34,609 nucleotides of DNA, taken from positions 1 through 34,609 of the forward strand of contig CACJIJ010000017.1 of assembly GCA_902593445.1 (NCBI GenBank), in the 5' to 3' direction. The position numbers and the translations under genes are program-made. The notes beneath the pieces were generated by a model. It was not told the origin of the DNA, did no database searches, and saw only the letters and a list, made by a program, of their open reading frames with translations. Shown one piece after another: positions 16,679-25,213 of this stretch. Source of the stretch: an uncultured Pelagibacteraceae bacterium. GTDB taxonomy: Bacteria; Pseudomonadota; Alphaproteobacteria; Pelagibacterales; Pelagibacteraceae. Position 1 is the stretch's first letter; each line of letters opens with the position of its first letter.

Positions 16679-18016
16679 TTAAAAATAATAATATTTATAA
16701 TTCCATTTTTAATTTCAGTAAATAAAACTTACGCAACAGAATTACCAAAACCATTAAAGAACGAAGATTTCCATAAAGTTGATATAGAAAAAGTTAAAAT
16801 TGGAAGACTTTTATTCCATGACAAAATTTTATCTGCAAACCGAAATATAGCCTGCGCAACATGTCATAGTCATGACCTAGGTGGTTCAGATGGACTTTCT
16901 TTGGGCATTGGTGAAGGAGGTCAGGGAATAGGGTTAGAGAGAACTGCAGGCAAGGATGATGATAAAATAAAAAAACGAATTCCAAGAAATGCTTTAGCAT
17001 TATGGAATTTAGGATTTAAAGATATTACAACATTGCTTCATGACGGTAGAGTGACTAAATCTGATATATTTGGCAATGGTTTTAATACCCCAGCACAAGA
17101 ACTACTTCCAAAAGGGCTTGATAATATAGTTGCGGTACAAGCTTTATTCCCAATGACAAGACAATTTGAAATGGCTGGAAATCCAGGTGAAAATGAAATT
17201 ATAGGACTTGTTTCGAAAGTTGGTAAAGACAGTATGAGAATAGATAGAGTTTGGCCTGTAATCACTCATAGAATAAGAGGAATTCCCGAGTATGTTGAAA
17301 TGTTTAAACATGCATTTGAGGATGTTGATAATGCTTTAGATATAAATATTACACATATAGTAAATTCAATTGCAGCTTTTGAAATTCATGAATGGACATC
17401 TTTCGACTCTCCCTTTGATGAATATTTAAATGGAGATAAACAAGCTTTAACTTTAAAGCAAATAAATGGTATGAACTTATTTTATGGAAAAGCAAACTGT
17501 AGTTCTTGTCATTCAGGATCTTTGTTGTCAGATCAAAAATTTCATTCAATAGGAATTCCTCAATTTGGGCCTGGAAGGACAAGGCCTTTTGATCCTTATG
17601 CACGTGATGTTGGAAGGATGGTTGAAACAGATGATTTGGATGACATGTATAAATTTAAAACACCTGCACTTAGAAATGTTTCTTTAACTGCACCTTACGG
17701 TCATAATGGTGCTTATCCAACTTTAAAATCAATAATTAAACATCATTTAAATCCAATAAAAATGAATAAAAATTGGAAACCCGAATATGCAAATTTACCT
17801 AAAGCACCTTGGTTAGAAGAAATTGATTTTGTAACTTTTTCAGACAAAAGAGAACAAGACAGAATTCTATCAAGCATTGACATACAGCCTATAGAATTGA
17901 ATGATAAAGAAATTGATGAACTTGTTTCTTTTCTCAAATCTTTAACTGGCAGAAGTGGAAATCAGAGACCGCTAGGTAAACCAGATAAAGTGCCAAGCGG
18001 GCTAAGTATTGATTAA
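16595..18016 (+). CDS. Di-haem cytochrome c peroxidase / MauG-family protein (start uncertain)
   Basis: Periplasmic c-type cytochrome with two haem sites, CATCH (in NIACATCHSHDLGG) and CSSCH (in NCSSCHSGSLLSD). The bacterial peroxidase pattern includes LHDGRVTKSD, QFEMAGNPGENE, RGIPEYVEMFKHAF, and TPALRNVSLTAPYGHNGAYPTLKSII. It probably reduces H2O2 with electrons from small cytochromes, or oxidises a protein or cofactor as MauG does. A hydrophobic export signal (KIIIFIIPFLISVNKTYA) ends just before TELPKP at about 16736. No in-frame ATG, GTG or TTG lies between 16598 and that point. The nearest, TTG 16595, is 84 bases inside the divergent Sel1 gene. An ATA or ATT start near 16666-16710, or lost sequence, is possible. 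Coordinates of the 5' end are provisional. Confidence 0.85.
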   Translation: MLHQISSIFYFCKNYGWKKQKYKKIFNHLKIIIFIIPFLISVNKTYATELPKPLKNEDFHKVDIEKVKIGRLLFHDKILSANRNIACATCHSHDLGGSDGLSLGIGEGGQGIGLERTAGKDDDKIKKRIPRNALALWNLGFKDITTLLHDGRVTKSDIFGNGFNTPAQELLPKGLDNIVAVQALFPMTRQFEMAGNPGENEIIGLVSKVGKDSMRIDRVWPVITHRIRGIPEYVEMFKHAFEDVDNALDINITHIVNSIAAFEIHEWTSFDSPFDEYLNGDKQALTLKQINGMNLFYGKANCSSCHSGSLLSDQKFHSIGIPQFGPGRTRPFDPYARDVGRMVETDDLDDMYKFKTPALRNVSLTAPYGHNGAYPTLKSIIKHHLNPIKMNKNWKPEYANLPKAPWLEEIDFVTFSDKREQDRILSSIDIQPIELNDKEIDELVSFLKSLTGRSGNQRPLGKPDKVPSGLSID

Positions 18017-18046
18017 GTTTTTAAATTAAACTGATACAAACAGAAT

Positions 18047-19129
18047 ATGAAAAAAATAAAATATGGAATTATTGGAGCAGGGACAATGGCTCGAGAACAT
18101 ATTTTAAATATATCATTAATTGATAATGCTGAAGTAGTTGCACTTGCTGATCCTCATGAAGATTCATTAAATCAGTGTAAAGAAATTCTAAAAACAAAAA
18201 TTTTTTGTTTTAAAAATCATTTAGAAATGATTGAAAAAAATATTGTTGATGTATACTTAATTTCATCCCCCAACTTTACTCATTTAGAAATCTTGAAAGA
18301 TGTAATCAAAACTAAAAAACACATATTAGTAGAAAAACCATTATGTACTAATACAAAAGATTGTTTAGAAATAAAAAAACTTACAAAAGATTATCCTTCA
18401 GTATTTTGGACTGCGATGGAGTATAGATATATGCCGCCAGTTTCAAAGTTTATTAATGAAATTCATAATAACAAAATTGGTGATTTAAAGACTTTAACTA
18501 TAAGGGAACATAGATTTCCTTTTTTAAAAAAAGTAAATGATTGGAATCGTTTTGAAGAAAATACTGGTGGTACACTTGTTGAAAAATGCTGCCATTTCTT
18601 TGATTTAATGAGATTGATCATCCAAAGTAAGCCACTTAGTGTTTACGCAAGTGGTGGTCAAGACGTTAACCATTTAGATGAAGTGTATAATGGAAAAAAG
18701 CCAGACATCATTGATAATGCCTATGTGATTGTAAATTTTGAAAATGGAGCAAGAAGTTTGCTTGAGCTTTGTATGTTTGCAGAAAATTCTGACATGCAAG
18801 AAGAGCTTGTAGCCACTGGAAATAAAGGAAAAATTGAAACTTCAGTGCCCTCCGATGACTCAGGTAAAACCTCATCAAATATAAGAATTGGGATGAGAGA
18901 TGGCAAAACACATGTTGAAAATATTGAAGTAGATAAAAAAATTCTTGAGGCCGGCCACCATCATGGATCTACTTACTACGAACACTTAGCTTTTTTGAAA
19001 GCTATTGAAAATAATTCAGATCCAGAGGTTTCATTAGAAGATGGTTTAATTGCTGTTGCTGTGGGAGAGGCTGCAGAGCAGTCAATAAAACAAGGTCGAT
19101 TAATAAATCTAGAAGAAATAATTAATTAA
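18047..19129 (+). CDS. Gfo/Idh/MocA family oxidoreductase (variant catalytic Asp)
   Basis: NAD(P)-dependent sugar or polyol oxidoreductase of 360 residues. It has the Rossmann motif GIIGAGTMAREH, the VEKPLC motif with Lys97, and GGTLVEKCCHFFD. Aligned with IolG, the catalytic His is kept (His183) but the Asp is replaced by Glu179. Thirty bases separate it from the peroxidase gene, so it may be in the same transcript. Its 3' end overlaps the opposing hydroxyacid dehydrogenase gene by eight bases. The substrate is not recognisable. Confidence 0.88.
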   Translation: MKKIKYGIIGAGTMAREHILNISLIDNAEVVALADPHEDSLNQCKEILKTKIFCFKNHLEMIEKNIVDVYLISSPNFTHLEILKDVIKTKKHILVEKPLCTNTKDCLEIKKLTKDYPSVFWTAMEYRYMPPVSKFINEIHNNKIGDLKTLTIREHRFPFLKKVNDWNRFEENTGGTLVEKCCHFFDLMRLIIQSKPLSVYASGGQDVNHLDEVYNGKKPDIIDNAYVIVNFENGARSLLELCMFAENSDMQEELVATGNKGKIETSVPSDDSGKTSSNIRIGMRDGKTHVENIEVDKKILEAGHHHGSTYYEHLAFLKAIENNSDPEVSLEDGLIAVAVGEAAEQSIKQGRLINLEEIIN

Positions 19130-20045
19130 AAAAATCAGTAATTTTTTTAACTATAAAGTCACTTACTCTAATGTTTGACTCAGTTGTTACACCAGAAATA
19201 TGAGGTGTTAATATACAATTCATACCTGGTTTTATTTTGTTATAAAATTCACTCTTTATTGGTTCTTTTTCAAACACGTCTAGAGCAAAGCCAGAAATAT
19301 TATTTTTATTGTAAGCTTCAATTAAATCACTTTCATTTATGACGCTTCCTCTAGAAGTATTTATTATAATCGGTTTATTTTTCATTTGAGAAAATGACGA
19401 TTTATTTATCATATTTTTGGTTTCATCTGTTAAAGGTAGGTGTATTGAAATGATATCTGATTTTTCATATATCTCATTTAAACTTGATAATTTAGCATCA
19501 ATTTCTTTATCATTTAATTCCTTAATATAAGGATCGTAGGCTAAAATCTTTAAACCATTTTTTGAAGAATATTCAGCAACTTTTTTTCCAATTGTGCCAA
19601 ATCCAATTATTCCTAAATTCTTTTGTTTTATTTCTGTTGACTTAATTGTTGTTCTTGGCCATTCACCCTTGATAGTTCCATTATGAAACATTGGGATTTT
19701 TTTTATAAGAGACATTGATGAAGAAACAACATATTCTGCAACAGAGTCTGCATTCATTCCTGTAGCTGGCTGAACATGAATATTTTTATTTTTGCAATAT
19801 TCTGTATCAATATTGTCCAAACCAACACCCAACCTTCCAATAAATTTTAATTTAAATGCATTTTTTAAAATATCTGAATTTACTTGAGTTTTATTTCTTA
19901 CAATTAGACCATCATAGTCTCTAATTATTTTTATTATTTCTTTTCCATCTTCACATAATTTTTCATCGTAGTTAACATCAAATTTTTTATTTAAATTTTC
20001 TAAACTATTTTGGTTGATGAATTCAGTAATTAAAATTTTAGTCAT
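19122..20045 (-). CDS. D-isomer-specific 2-hydroxyacid dehydrogenase (second copy)
   Basis: 307-residue NAD-dependent dehydrogenase, only moderately similar to the one at 12059. Nucleotide-binding motif is GFGTIGKK; catalytic Arg lies in INTSRGSVI, Glu in FEKEPI and His in LTPHISGV. No regulatory C-terminal domain is present. It is the last gene of a four-gene minus-strand set after the ketopantoate-reductase-like gene and two oxygenases. Its likely job is to oxidise a hydroxy acid made or released by those enzymes; this is inference. Confidence 0.87.
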   Translation of the reverse strand: MTKILITEFINQNSLENLNKKFDVNYDEKLCEDGKEIIKIIRDYDGLIVRNKTQVNSDILKNAFKLKFIGRLGVGLDNIDTEYCKNKNIHVQPATGMNADSVAEYVVSSSMSLIKKIPMFHNGTIKGEWPRTTIKSTEIKQKNLGIIGFGTIGKKVAEYSSKNGLKILAYDPYIKELNDKEIDAKLSSLNEIYEKSDIISIHLPLTDETKNMINKSSFSQMKNKPIIINTSRGSVINESDLIEAYNKNNISGFALDVFEKEPIKSEFYNKIKPGMNCILTPHISGVTTESNIRVSDFIVKKITDFFN

Positions 20046-20061
20046 TAATTATTTATAAATA

Positions 20062-21048
20062 TTAAACTAAATTAGATAAGTCTCTTTTATTATTTTTATA
20101 CGTTGGAAGTGGATATTTAAAGGCATATTTTCTTGGTATACATTTTTCTTTTGCCTTTTCCCATAGAGATAACCATTGTTTAAAGTTTTGAACTTTGAGA
20201 TTTTTTTTATTTTTACTTCTTACATAAAAATTTGGAAGTGGTTCTCTACCTGATGGTTGTCCAGCAACATTATATCTAAGATCAGCACTTATCCTAAAAT
20301 CATTTGATCTGTTTGGTAAAGAGCAATGTATAGAATGTTTATGCAATAATATTACATCTCCAACATTTGCTTCTAAATAAATATGCTCCATATCATCAAG
20401 TAATTTACTATTTTTTAACTCTACTTGCCCTCTGTATCCTGATACATGATTTAATAATCCCATTTTATTTATCTTTTTTACTGTAATCATGCATCCATTT
20501 TTCTTAGTTGTTTTAGTAAAAGGGATCCATACAGTAACCATGTCAGTTAATTTTTGTCCTCTTGAATTTAAAACAGCAGCATCTTGATGCCATGGTGTTC
20601 TGCCGCTTAAACCATCATGAATTGATCCCTCAGGTAATTTTTTTTCAGGTTGTTTAATTCTAGTATTTTGAACAGGGTTAGACATTATTTCTTTACCTAA
20701 AATTTTTTCTACAACATCCAAAATTTTTTTATTAGTAATTAAATTCCATAATGATTGAGTAGCAAAATAATCACTATCTTTTTTTACGTGGTCTCTTGGC
20801 AATCGGGTATTAAAATACTGATCCAAATCATAAATATTAAGCTTTGATATATAAGAATATTTTTTTTTAAAATCGAAATTAAGAACTTTTTTTACATCTC
20901 TTTTTTTTGCATATTTTTGGATGAGACAATCCATAACAAATTCCATATCATTTAGAATTGGTTTTAAGTCTCTTCTAAAGTTAAGTACATTTTTAACAAT
21001 CAAGTACCCATTCTCATATAATTTTTTTTGAAGACTATTTGTCATCAT
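20062..21048 (-). CDS. Phytanoyl-CoA dioxygenase (PhyH) family Fe(II)/2-oxoglutarate oxygenase
   Basis: 328-residue hydroxylase of the PhyH superfamily. The iron triad is visible: His154 and Asp156 in TPWHQDAAVL, and the distal His241 in HKHSIHCSLPNRS. Arg252 in FRISADLRYN fits the 2-oxoglutarate-binding position. Family members hydroxylate or cleave C-H bonds in lipids, ectoine, phosphonates or halogenated acids; which applies here is unknown. It lies 28 bases after another 2-oxoglutarate oxygenase and 16 before the dehydrogenase, consistent with sequential steps of one pathway. Confidence 0.88.
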   Translation of the reverse strand: MMTNSLQKKLYENGYLIVKNVLNFRRDLKPILNDMEFVMDCLIQKYAKKRDVKKVLNFDFKKKYSYISKLNIYDLDQYFNTRLPRDHVKKDSDYFATQSLWNLITNKKILDVVEKILGKEIMSNPVQNTRIKQPEKKLPEGSIHDGLSGRTPWHQDAAVLNSRGQKLTDMVTVWIPFTKTTKKNGCMITVKKINKMGLLNHVSGYRGQVELKNSKLLDDMEHIYLEANVGDVILLHKHSIHCSLPNRSNDFRISADLRYNVAGQPSGREPLPNFYVRSKNKKNLKVQNFKQWLSLWEKAKEKCIPRKYAFKYPLPTYKNNKRDLSNLV

Positions 21049-21076
21049 TAAAATTTATTTTATCATTAACAATATT

Positions 21077-21946
21077 TCAATCTTTTGGTGCTGTGGTTAA
21101 ATAGTTCGCATCATGAAAAGAGGTTAACATTCTTTTTTTGGTGCTAATTATGTGCGGATAATATGAAATCCCTTTGTAATTCCATATAACCGGTTTATTT
21201 AAGGCATAACTTCCATAAATGAAAAAACGTTTTGGACAATTTCTTTCTATAAACCGCTTCACGCCATGATAGGAATTTGGAGTAGACTGAAAAAAAACAA
21301 CAGTTCCTTTTTTTGGCGTAAAAGACTTCACTATTTCAAGTTCGGTTATTTTTGGAAATCTTCTAAAGCTTTTTCTTAAATTTTTTTTTGCTTTTTTTCT
21401 ATAAATTGTGAGAGACCCACCATTCTTTTTTGGAATGTCTGTTAAATAAATTAAGAAATTATATAATCTAGTTATATCATCCCGATGAGGTCTCAATCTA
21501 TACCCTCCCTTTGATACCGAAAAGTCTATATCTAAATTTACTTTAGGATTTGTATAGTTGTTACCCAACATTTTTTTTAATTCACTAGAATTTAATTTTT
21601 TTTTTATAGTGAACTTTTTAGGATTAAATGATTTTGGTTTATGTAAATTTACCCATGATCCATTCTTAAAATTTTTTGTAAAAAGATTTTCAATTTTTTT
21701 ATAAAAAGACTTACTATTAAAAAGCTTAAAAAGTTTTGCAGAGTTAACTGAATTTTTAATATATAAATTAAAATTTTTTGAACCTTTATTAATCCTGCTT
21801 CTACCTCCCATAATCATATCATCAAATGATTTTGAGTTGCTTATTTCTTTAATTAATAAATTACAGATTTTTTTTGAAACAACGTTGTCTCCAACTAAAA
21901 CAGGAAAGTTACTTTTGATTTTTTTTAATTTATTTGTACTGAGCAT
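21077..21946 (-). CDS. 2-Oxoglutarate/Fe(II)-dependent oxygenase, prolyl-hydroxylase-like
   Basis: 289-residue protein, unusually rich in Lys, Asn and Phe. A double-stranded beta-helix core carries His154 and Asp156 in RLRPHRDDIT, the strand LYNFLIYLTDIPKKNGGSLTIY, then PKKGTVVFFQSTPNSYHGV with distal His227 and Arg240 after it. This is the pattern of the 2OG-Fe(II) oxygenase superfamily (PF13640-like). The N-terminal 100 residues show no recognised domain. Its ATG directly follows the stop of the ketopantoate-reductase-like gene, and it ends with TGA. Substrate unknown. Confidence 0.82.
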   Translation of the reverse strand: MLSTNKLKKIKSNFPVLVGDNVVSKKICNLLIKEISNSKSFDDMIMGGRSRINKGSKNFNLYIKNSVNSAKLFKLFNSKSFYKKIENLFTKNFKNGSWVNLHKPKSFNPKKFTIKKKLNSSELKKMLGNNYTNPKVNLDIDFSVSKGGYRLRPHRDDITRLYNFLIYLTDIPKKNGGSLTIYRKKAKKNLRKSFRRFPKITELEIVKSFTPKKGTVVFFQSTPNSYHGVKRFIERNCPKRFFIYGSYALNKPVIWNYKGISYYPHIISTKKRMLTSFHDANYLTTAPKD

Positions 21947-22891
21947 TTAGCTGTACATACCTTCTTTCACTTTAATCATTTTATACATAAGATCATTTAA
22001 AGGTGTTTTTACACCATGTTTTTTACCTATTTTTGAAACTGCACCACTAATAAAATCTATTTCGGTTTTTCTCTTGTATTGAACGTCAAAAGCCATAGAT
22101 GACTTGTTAGTTTGCATTGAGTCTACAATTTTATTGAACATAAATAAGCATTCATCTTCGGACACATTTACACCATCAGCAAGTGCAACTTCCCTAGTTT
22201 CTAAAATTATTTCTTTACCCAATCCTCGAGATACTTCGTTTGCTTTATTATTTATATATAAATCAGTATGATGAAGATCAAAAATTGCAGATAATGGTCC
22301 AATTGCTGTTAAAGCAAAAAGCTTCATCCATTTTCTTTTCTTTACATCTTCTGCAGCAATCATTTCAAGATTATGTGCTGTAAAAGTATCTGCTATTTCT
22401 TTAATTCTATCAGTAATTCCTCCCTCGTACTCACCAATCCAAGATGGTAACGAACCATGATTCATTATATGACCTGGTCCTAAAATGTTTGAAGCTTGAG
22501 TAGTTGTCCCACCAATTACTTTTTCATTACCCACAATACTTTGAATAATTGCTTCATGACCAATTCCATTTTGAAATGACATGAAGACTGTTTTTTCACC
22601 AATAATATTTTTAATACTGTTTAATGCTGGTTCTAATGCAGTTGCTTTACACATAACAATCACTGCATCCATTTTATCTAACGACGATGGATCTGAAGTA
22701 GCTTTTACTTTGATTATACGATCTCCTCCATGGCCATCCATTTTCAAACCATCTTTGTTAATTGCATCTACGTGTTCTTTCCAAACGTCAATTAAAGTTA
22801 CATTTAAACCTTTTTCAGCTAGCAATCCTCCAAACAGGCATCCCATAGCACCTGCACCTAATACGGCTACATTTAAATCTTTATTTATCAT
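21947..22891 (-). CDS. Ketopantoate reductase family protein (PanE/ApbA)
   Basis: NADP-dependent 2-keto/2-hydroxy acid oxidoreductase of 314 residues. It has GAGAMGCLFGGLLAEKG at the N-terminus, CKATALEPAL, FQNGIGHEAII and KWMKLFALTAIGPLSAIFD with the expected Lys, and the C-terminal RKTEIDFISGAVSKIGKKHGV with the expected Glu. Motif content is complete, so it should be active. It heads the minus-strand set with two oxygenases and lies near a PanB-like gene that seems not to be a real PanB. Its substrate may therefore be a catabolic hydroxy acid and not pantoate, so I give no symbol. Confidence 0.85.
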   Translation of the reverse strand: MINKDLNVAVLGAGAMGCLFGGLLAEKGLNVTLIDVWKEHVDAINKDGLKMDGHGGDRIIKVKATSDPSSLDKMDAVIVMCKATALEPALNSIKNIIGEKTVFMSFQNGIGHEAIIQSIVGNEKVIGGTTTQASNILGPGHIMNHGSLPSWIGEYEGGITDRIKEIADTFTAHNLEMIAAEDVKKRKWMKLFALTAIGPLSAIFDLHHTDLYINNKANEVSRGLGKEIILETREVALADGVNVSEDECLFMFNKIVDSMQTNKSSMAFDVQYKRKTEIDFISGAVSKIGKKHGVKTPLNDLMYKMIKVKEGMYS

Positions 22892-22978
22892 CGTTACCTT
22901 TTTTAAATTATTTATGTATAGAAATTATATATATTATCTATAGACAATATGCAAAATAAATTATAGCTTATTAACACC
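22892..22978. promoter_or_regulatory. Divergent promoter with a 20-base near-perfect palindrome
   Basis: The 87-base gap between the ketopantoate-reductase-like gene and the DUF1907 gene contains ATATTATCTATAGACAATAT at 22931-22950. Nine of its ten base pairs are symmetric around CTATAG. This is a good operator candidate for a dimeric regulator. The MarR-like gene at 23985 is the nearest candidate; the half-site TTGTCTATAGA also recalls GntR-type operators. Confidence 0.5.
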
Positions 22979-23956
22979 ATGCAATTAAAAATAGAAAAAG
23001 GAACTTTCACAAATCATTCACTTGAAGATATAGCGATTGCATTAAAAAAAGGACTTTCAGAAAATTTTAAAAATGTTGAAGTAGAAGTTGTAGATTGTCC
23101 TAATCTTCGTGAATGGGATTGTCCATCTGAAGGAATAAGCGGCAACCAAAAAATCATAGATGTTGGTGGAGAGCCATACATGCATGATCCTAATTTTATT
23201 GGTGCAGAATTTGATTACGAAGAAATTTCAAAAATGATCGGATCAGAAAAATCTTATGCTTTAGGTGCAGGATCTGGTGCAATGTCGTGTTTGGATGGTC
23301 ACTGTGGTGAATTAGTAATTAATGAAAATTTAGTTACTGATGAGTCTAGATCTATAATTGCAAGAGTAAGTCCTGATAAAAAATGTATTGTTGAAAAATA
23401 TAGCGCAAGAAAACATGGTGGACTTGGAAACATTTATTATACTGATGGTAAACAAGGAAAAGTAATTAAAATAAAAATCAAAGGAAGATCAGGAGATCAA
23501 GGTTCATTACCACAAGCAATGAGGTCTTCATTGTCAAATAATTTAAATCTTAAAGCAAATGAACAGATTGCTCTTGCTGGTGTATTTAGAATTCTAGAGG
23601 GAAAAGTAAGATCTCATGTTCAACCAGATTATAAAGATATCAAGCATGAATACTATGATCCAAAACAAATGAAATGTGTAAAAGATTTTCTTCAATTTTA
23701 TGAACCTGTTGGTCCAAAGTTACAGTGTTATACAGTTCTTTGGACTGGAGATCCTACTGGAGGGGAATTAAATTTAAGAGAGTCTGGTGAACATACTCAC
23801 TTTCATTCTTATGAACATGATAAAGACGCTGGACACTATCATTTTGATGTCACGCCTGAAGAAATAGAATATGAAGGTTATTTTAATACTGCTACTGAGG
23901 TACATAGAGTAAATAACATTTATAAAGAACTATTAAGTAAAAATAGTATTGAATAG
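22979..23956 (+). CDS. DUF1907 / C11orf54-type zinc-binding protein
   Basis: 325-residue protein that I recognise as a bacterial homologue of human C11orf54 (PTOD012), whose structure shows a zinc ion held by three His and which has been reported as a possible ester hydrolase. Matching segments are the start SLEDIAIALKKGLSENFKNV, VVDCPNLREW, GGEPYM, ALGAGSGAMSCLDG, EKYSARKHGGLGNIYYTDGKQGKVIKIK, and the C-terminal zinc site EHTHFHSYEHDKDAGHYHFD. The likely ligands are His272, His274 and His286. No signal peptide is seen. It is followed after 28 bases by a MarR-like regulator and then the PanB-like gene. Its substrate in bacteria is not known to me. Confidence 0.85.
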   Translation: MQLKIEKGTFTNHSLEDIAIALKKGLSENFKNVEVEVVDCPNLREWDCPSEGISGNQKIIDVGGEPYMHDPNFIGAEFDYEEISKMIGSEKSYALGAGSGAMSCLDGHCGELVINENLVTDESRSIIARVSPDKKCIVEKYSARKHGGLGNIYYTDGKQGKVIKIKIKGRSGDQGSLPQAMRSSLSNNLNLKANEQIALAGVFRILEGKVRSHVQPDYKDIKHEYYDPKQMKCVKDFLQFYEPVGPKLQCYTVLWTGDPTGGELNLRESGEHTHFHSYEHDKDAGHYHFDVTPEEIEYEGYFNTATEVHRVNNIYKELLSKNSIE

Positions 23957-23984
23957 AAAACTCAATGAGTTTAAATTTATTTAA

Positions 23985-24401
23985 ATGAAAAGACAGTTCA
24001 AGTATCCTAAGCACTTCGAAGAACAAAAAAAAATTCCAAAACTTACTCAAAAAAGAATTCAATTAGCAGAAATATCACTTGGAGATTTTGAAGGAAGATT
24101 AGCTAATGAATTATTGAATTGGTTTTCCTTAACTCCACAACATTGGATAATGTTGCATATGGTTATGCTTGCTTATTACAAAAATAAATCAATTACTAAA
24201 AATCAATTACTTAAAGTAATCGAGAAATCATATTTGACCTCGAACGTTTATATCGATACAGCGATTAAAAAAGGTTATTTTAGAATTATAAGAAACGAGA
24301 GAGACAAAAGATCTATATTTATTTTACCTTCAGTAGTTACCATTAAAACCTTTGAGGAATTTATTGATAGGAGAGATATTCTTTATAAAGGTGTTAAATG
24401 A
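23985..24401 (+). CDS. MarR-like winged-helix regulator
   Basis: 138-residue basic protein. Helical segments around LGDFEGRLANELLNWFSLTPQHWIMLHMVMLAYY, a recognition-helix region (SITKNQLLKVIEKSYLTSNVYIDTAIKKGY) and a wing-like RNERDKRSIFILPS match the MarR fold, where DxR in the wing is conserved. It probably binds DNA as a dimer and may control the divergent genes around it. It ends with TGA, which overlaps the next ATG (ATGA) of the PanB-like gene, so the two are translationally coupled. Family assignment is by pattern only. Confidence 0.65.
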   Translation: MKRQFKYPKHFEEQKKIPKLTQKRIQLAEISLGDFEGRLANELLNWFSLTPQHWIMLHMVMLAYYKNKSITKNQLLKVIEKSYLTSNVYIDTAIKKGYFRIIRNERDKRSIFILPSVVTIKTFEEFIDRRDILYKGVK

Positions 24402-25213
24402 AGAATATCTATACGTGGGCTGCTAAACCTGCAAAAAGAACTTTGACTGTTTGGGATTTAAAAGCAGCAAAAGGAAAAAGAAAATTTACACAAGTTACAG
24501 CGAATACTGTTGAAGAAGCCAATGCAGCTGAAAAGGCAGGCTTTGATATGATTATATCAAATGCAAAAAACGTAATTCCTGTAAGAGAGGGTTCAAAAAA
24601 TTTATTTTTAACAGCTGCTTTGGTGTTAAATGAGTTTGTAACTGCAGAAGATATTATGCGTGGAGCTTTTAAAGCATTAGAGAATGGAGCCGACGCAGTT
24701 ATGACACCAAGAAGTATGGACATAGTTGAAATGCTGGCTAAGGAAGATATTCCAGTAATGGGGCATTTAGGTTTAGTTCCAAGAAAATCTACTTGGATTG
24801 GTGGCTTAAGAGCAGTTGGTAAAACTGCTGATGAAGCTTACGAACTTTTTCAAAAGTTTAAAAGATTAGAAGACGCAGGTGCTTTTTCGGCTGAGTGTGA
24901 AGTAATACCTGAAAATGTAATGGGTGAAATTTCAAAGCGTACAGATATAGTTACAGTTTCATTAGGTTCAGGTAAAAATGCTGATGTAATGTATTTATTT
25001 ATGGAAGATATCTGTGGCGATTCAGAAAATCCCCCAAGACATTCAAAAGCATATGGAAATTTATTGAGACTTAGAAATGAAATAAAACTAGAAAGAGTAA
25101 ATGCTCTGAAGGCTTTTAAAAAAGATTCAATGAATGGAAAATTTCCAGGAAAAAAACAATCTACTAATTTAGAAAAAAAACAATTCGAGGAATTTTTAGA
25201 ACAACTTGATTAG
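24398..25213 (+). CDS. PanB-like (ketopantoate hydroxymethyltransferase fold) protein lacking the metal ligands
   Basis: 271-residue TIM-barrel protein of the PanB/phosphoenolpyruvate-mutase type superfamily. The best match to PanB is GHLGLVPRKSTWIGG (122-136) and the E168-containing AECEVIP, which aligns with E. coli catalytic Glu181. Other key positions differ: the metal ligand Asp45 aligns with Asn55, Asp84 with Ala74, Lys112 with Met102 and Glu114 with Pro104. The loop after GDSLG is about 20 residues shorter. True pantothenate synthesis is therefore unlikely; another aldol-type or lyase reaction, perhaps on the same intermediate as the adjacent aldolase, is inferred. It overlaps the MarR-like gene by four bases and the convergent aldolase gene by four. 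Confidence 0.75.
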   Translation: MKNIYTWAAKPAKRTLTVWDLKAAKGKRKFTQVTANTVEEANAAEKAGFDMIISNAKNVIPVREGSKNLFLTAALVLNEFVTAEDIMRGAFKALENGADAVMTPRSMDIVEMLAKEDIPVMGHLGLVPRKSTWIGGLRAVGKTADEAYELFQKFKRLEDAGAFSAECEVIPENVMGEISKRTDIVTVSLGSGKNADVMYLFMEDICGDSENPPRHSKAYGNLLRLRNEIKLERVNALKAFKKDSMNGKFPGKKQSTNLEKKQFEEFLEQLD

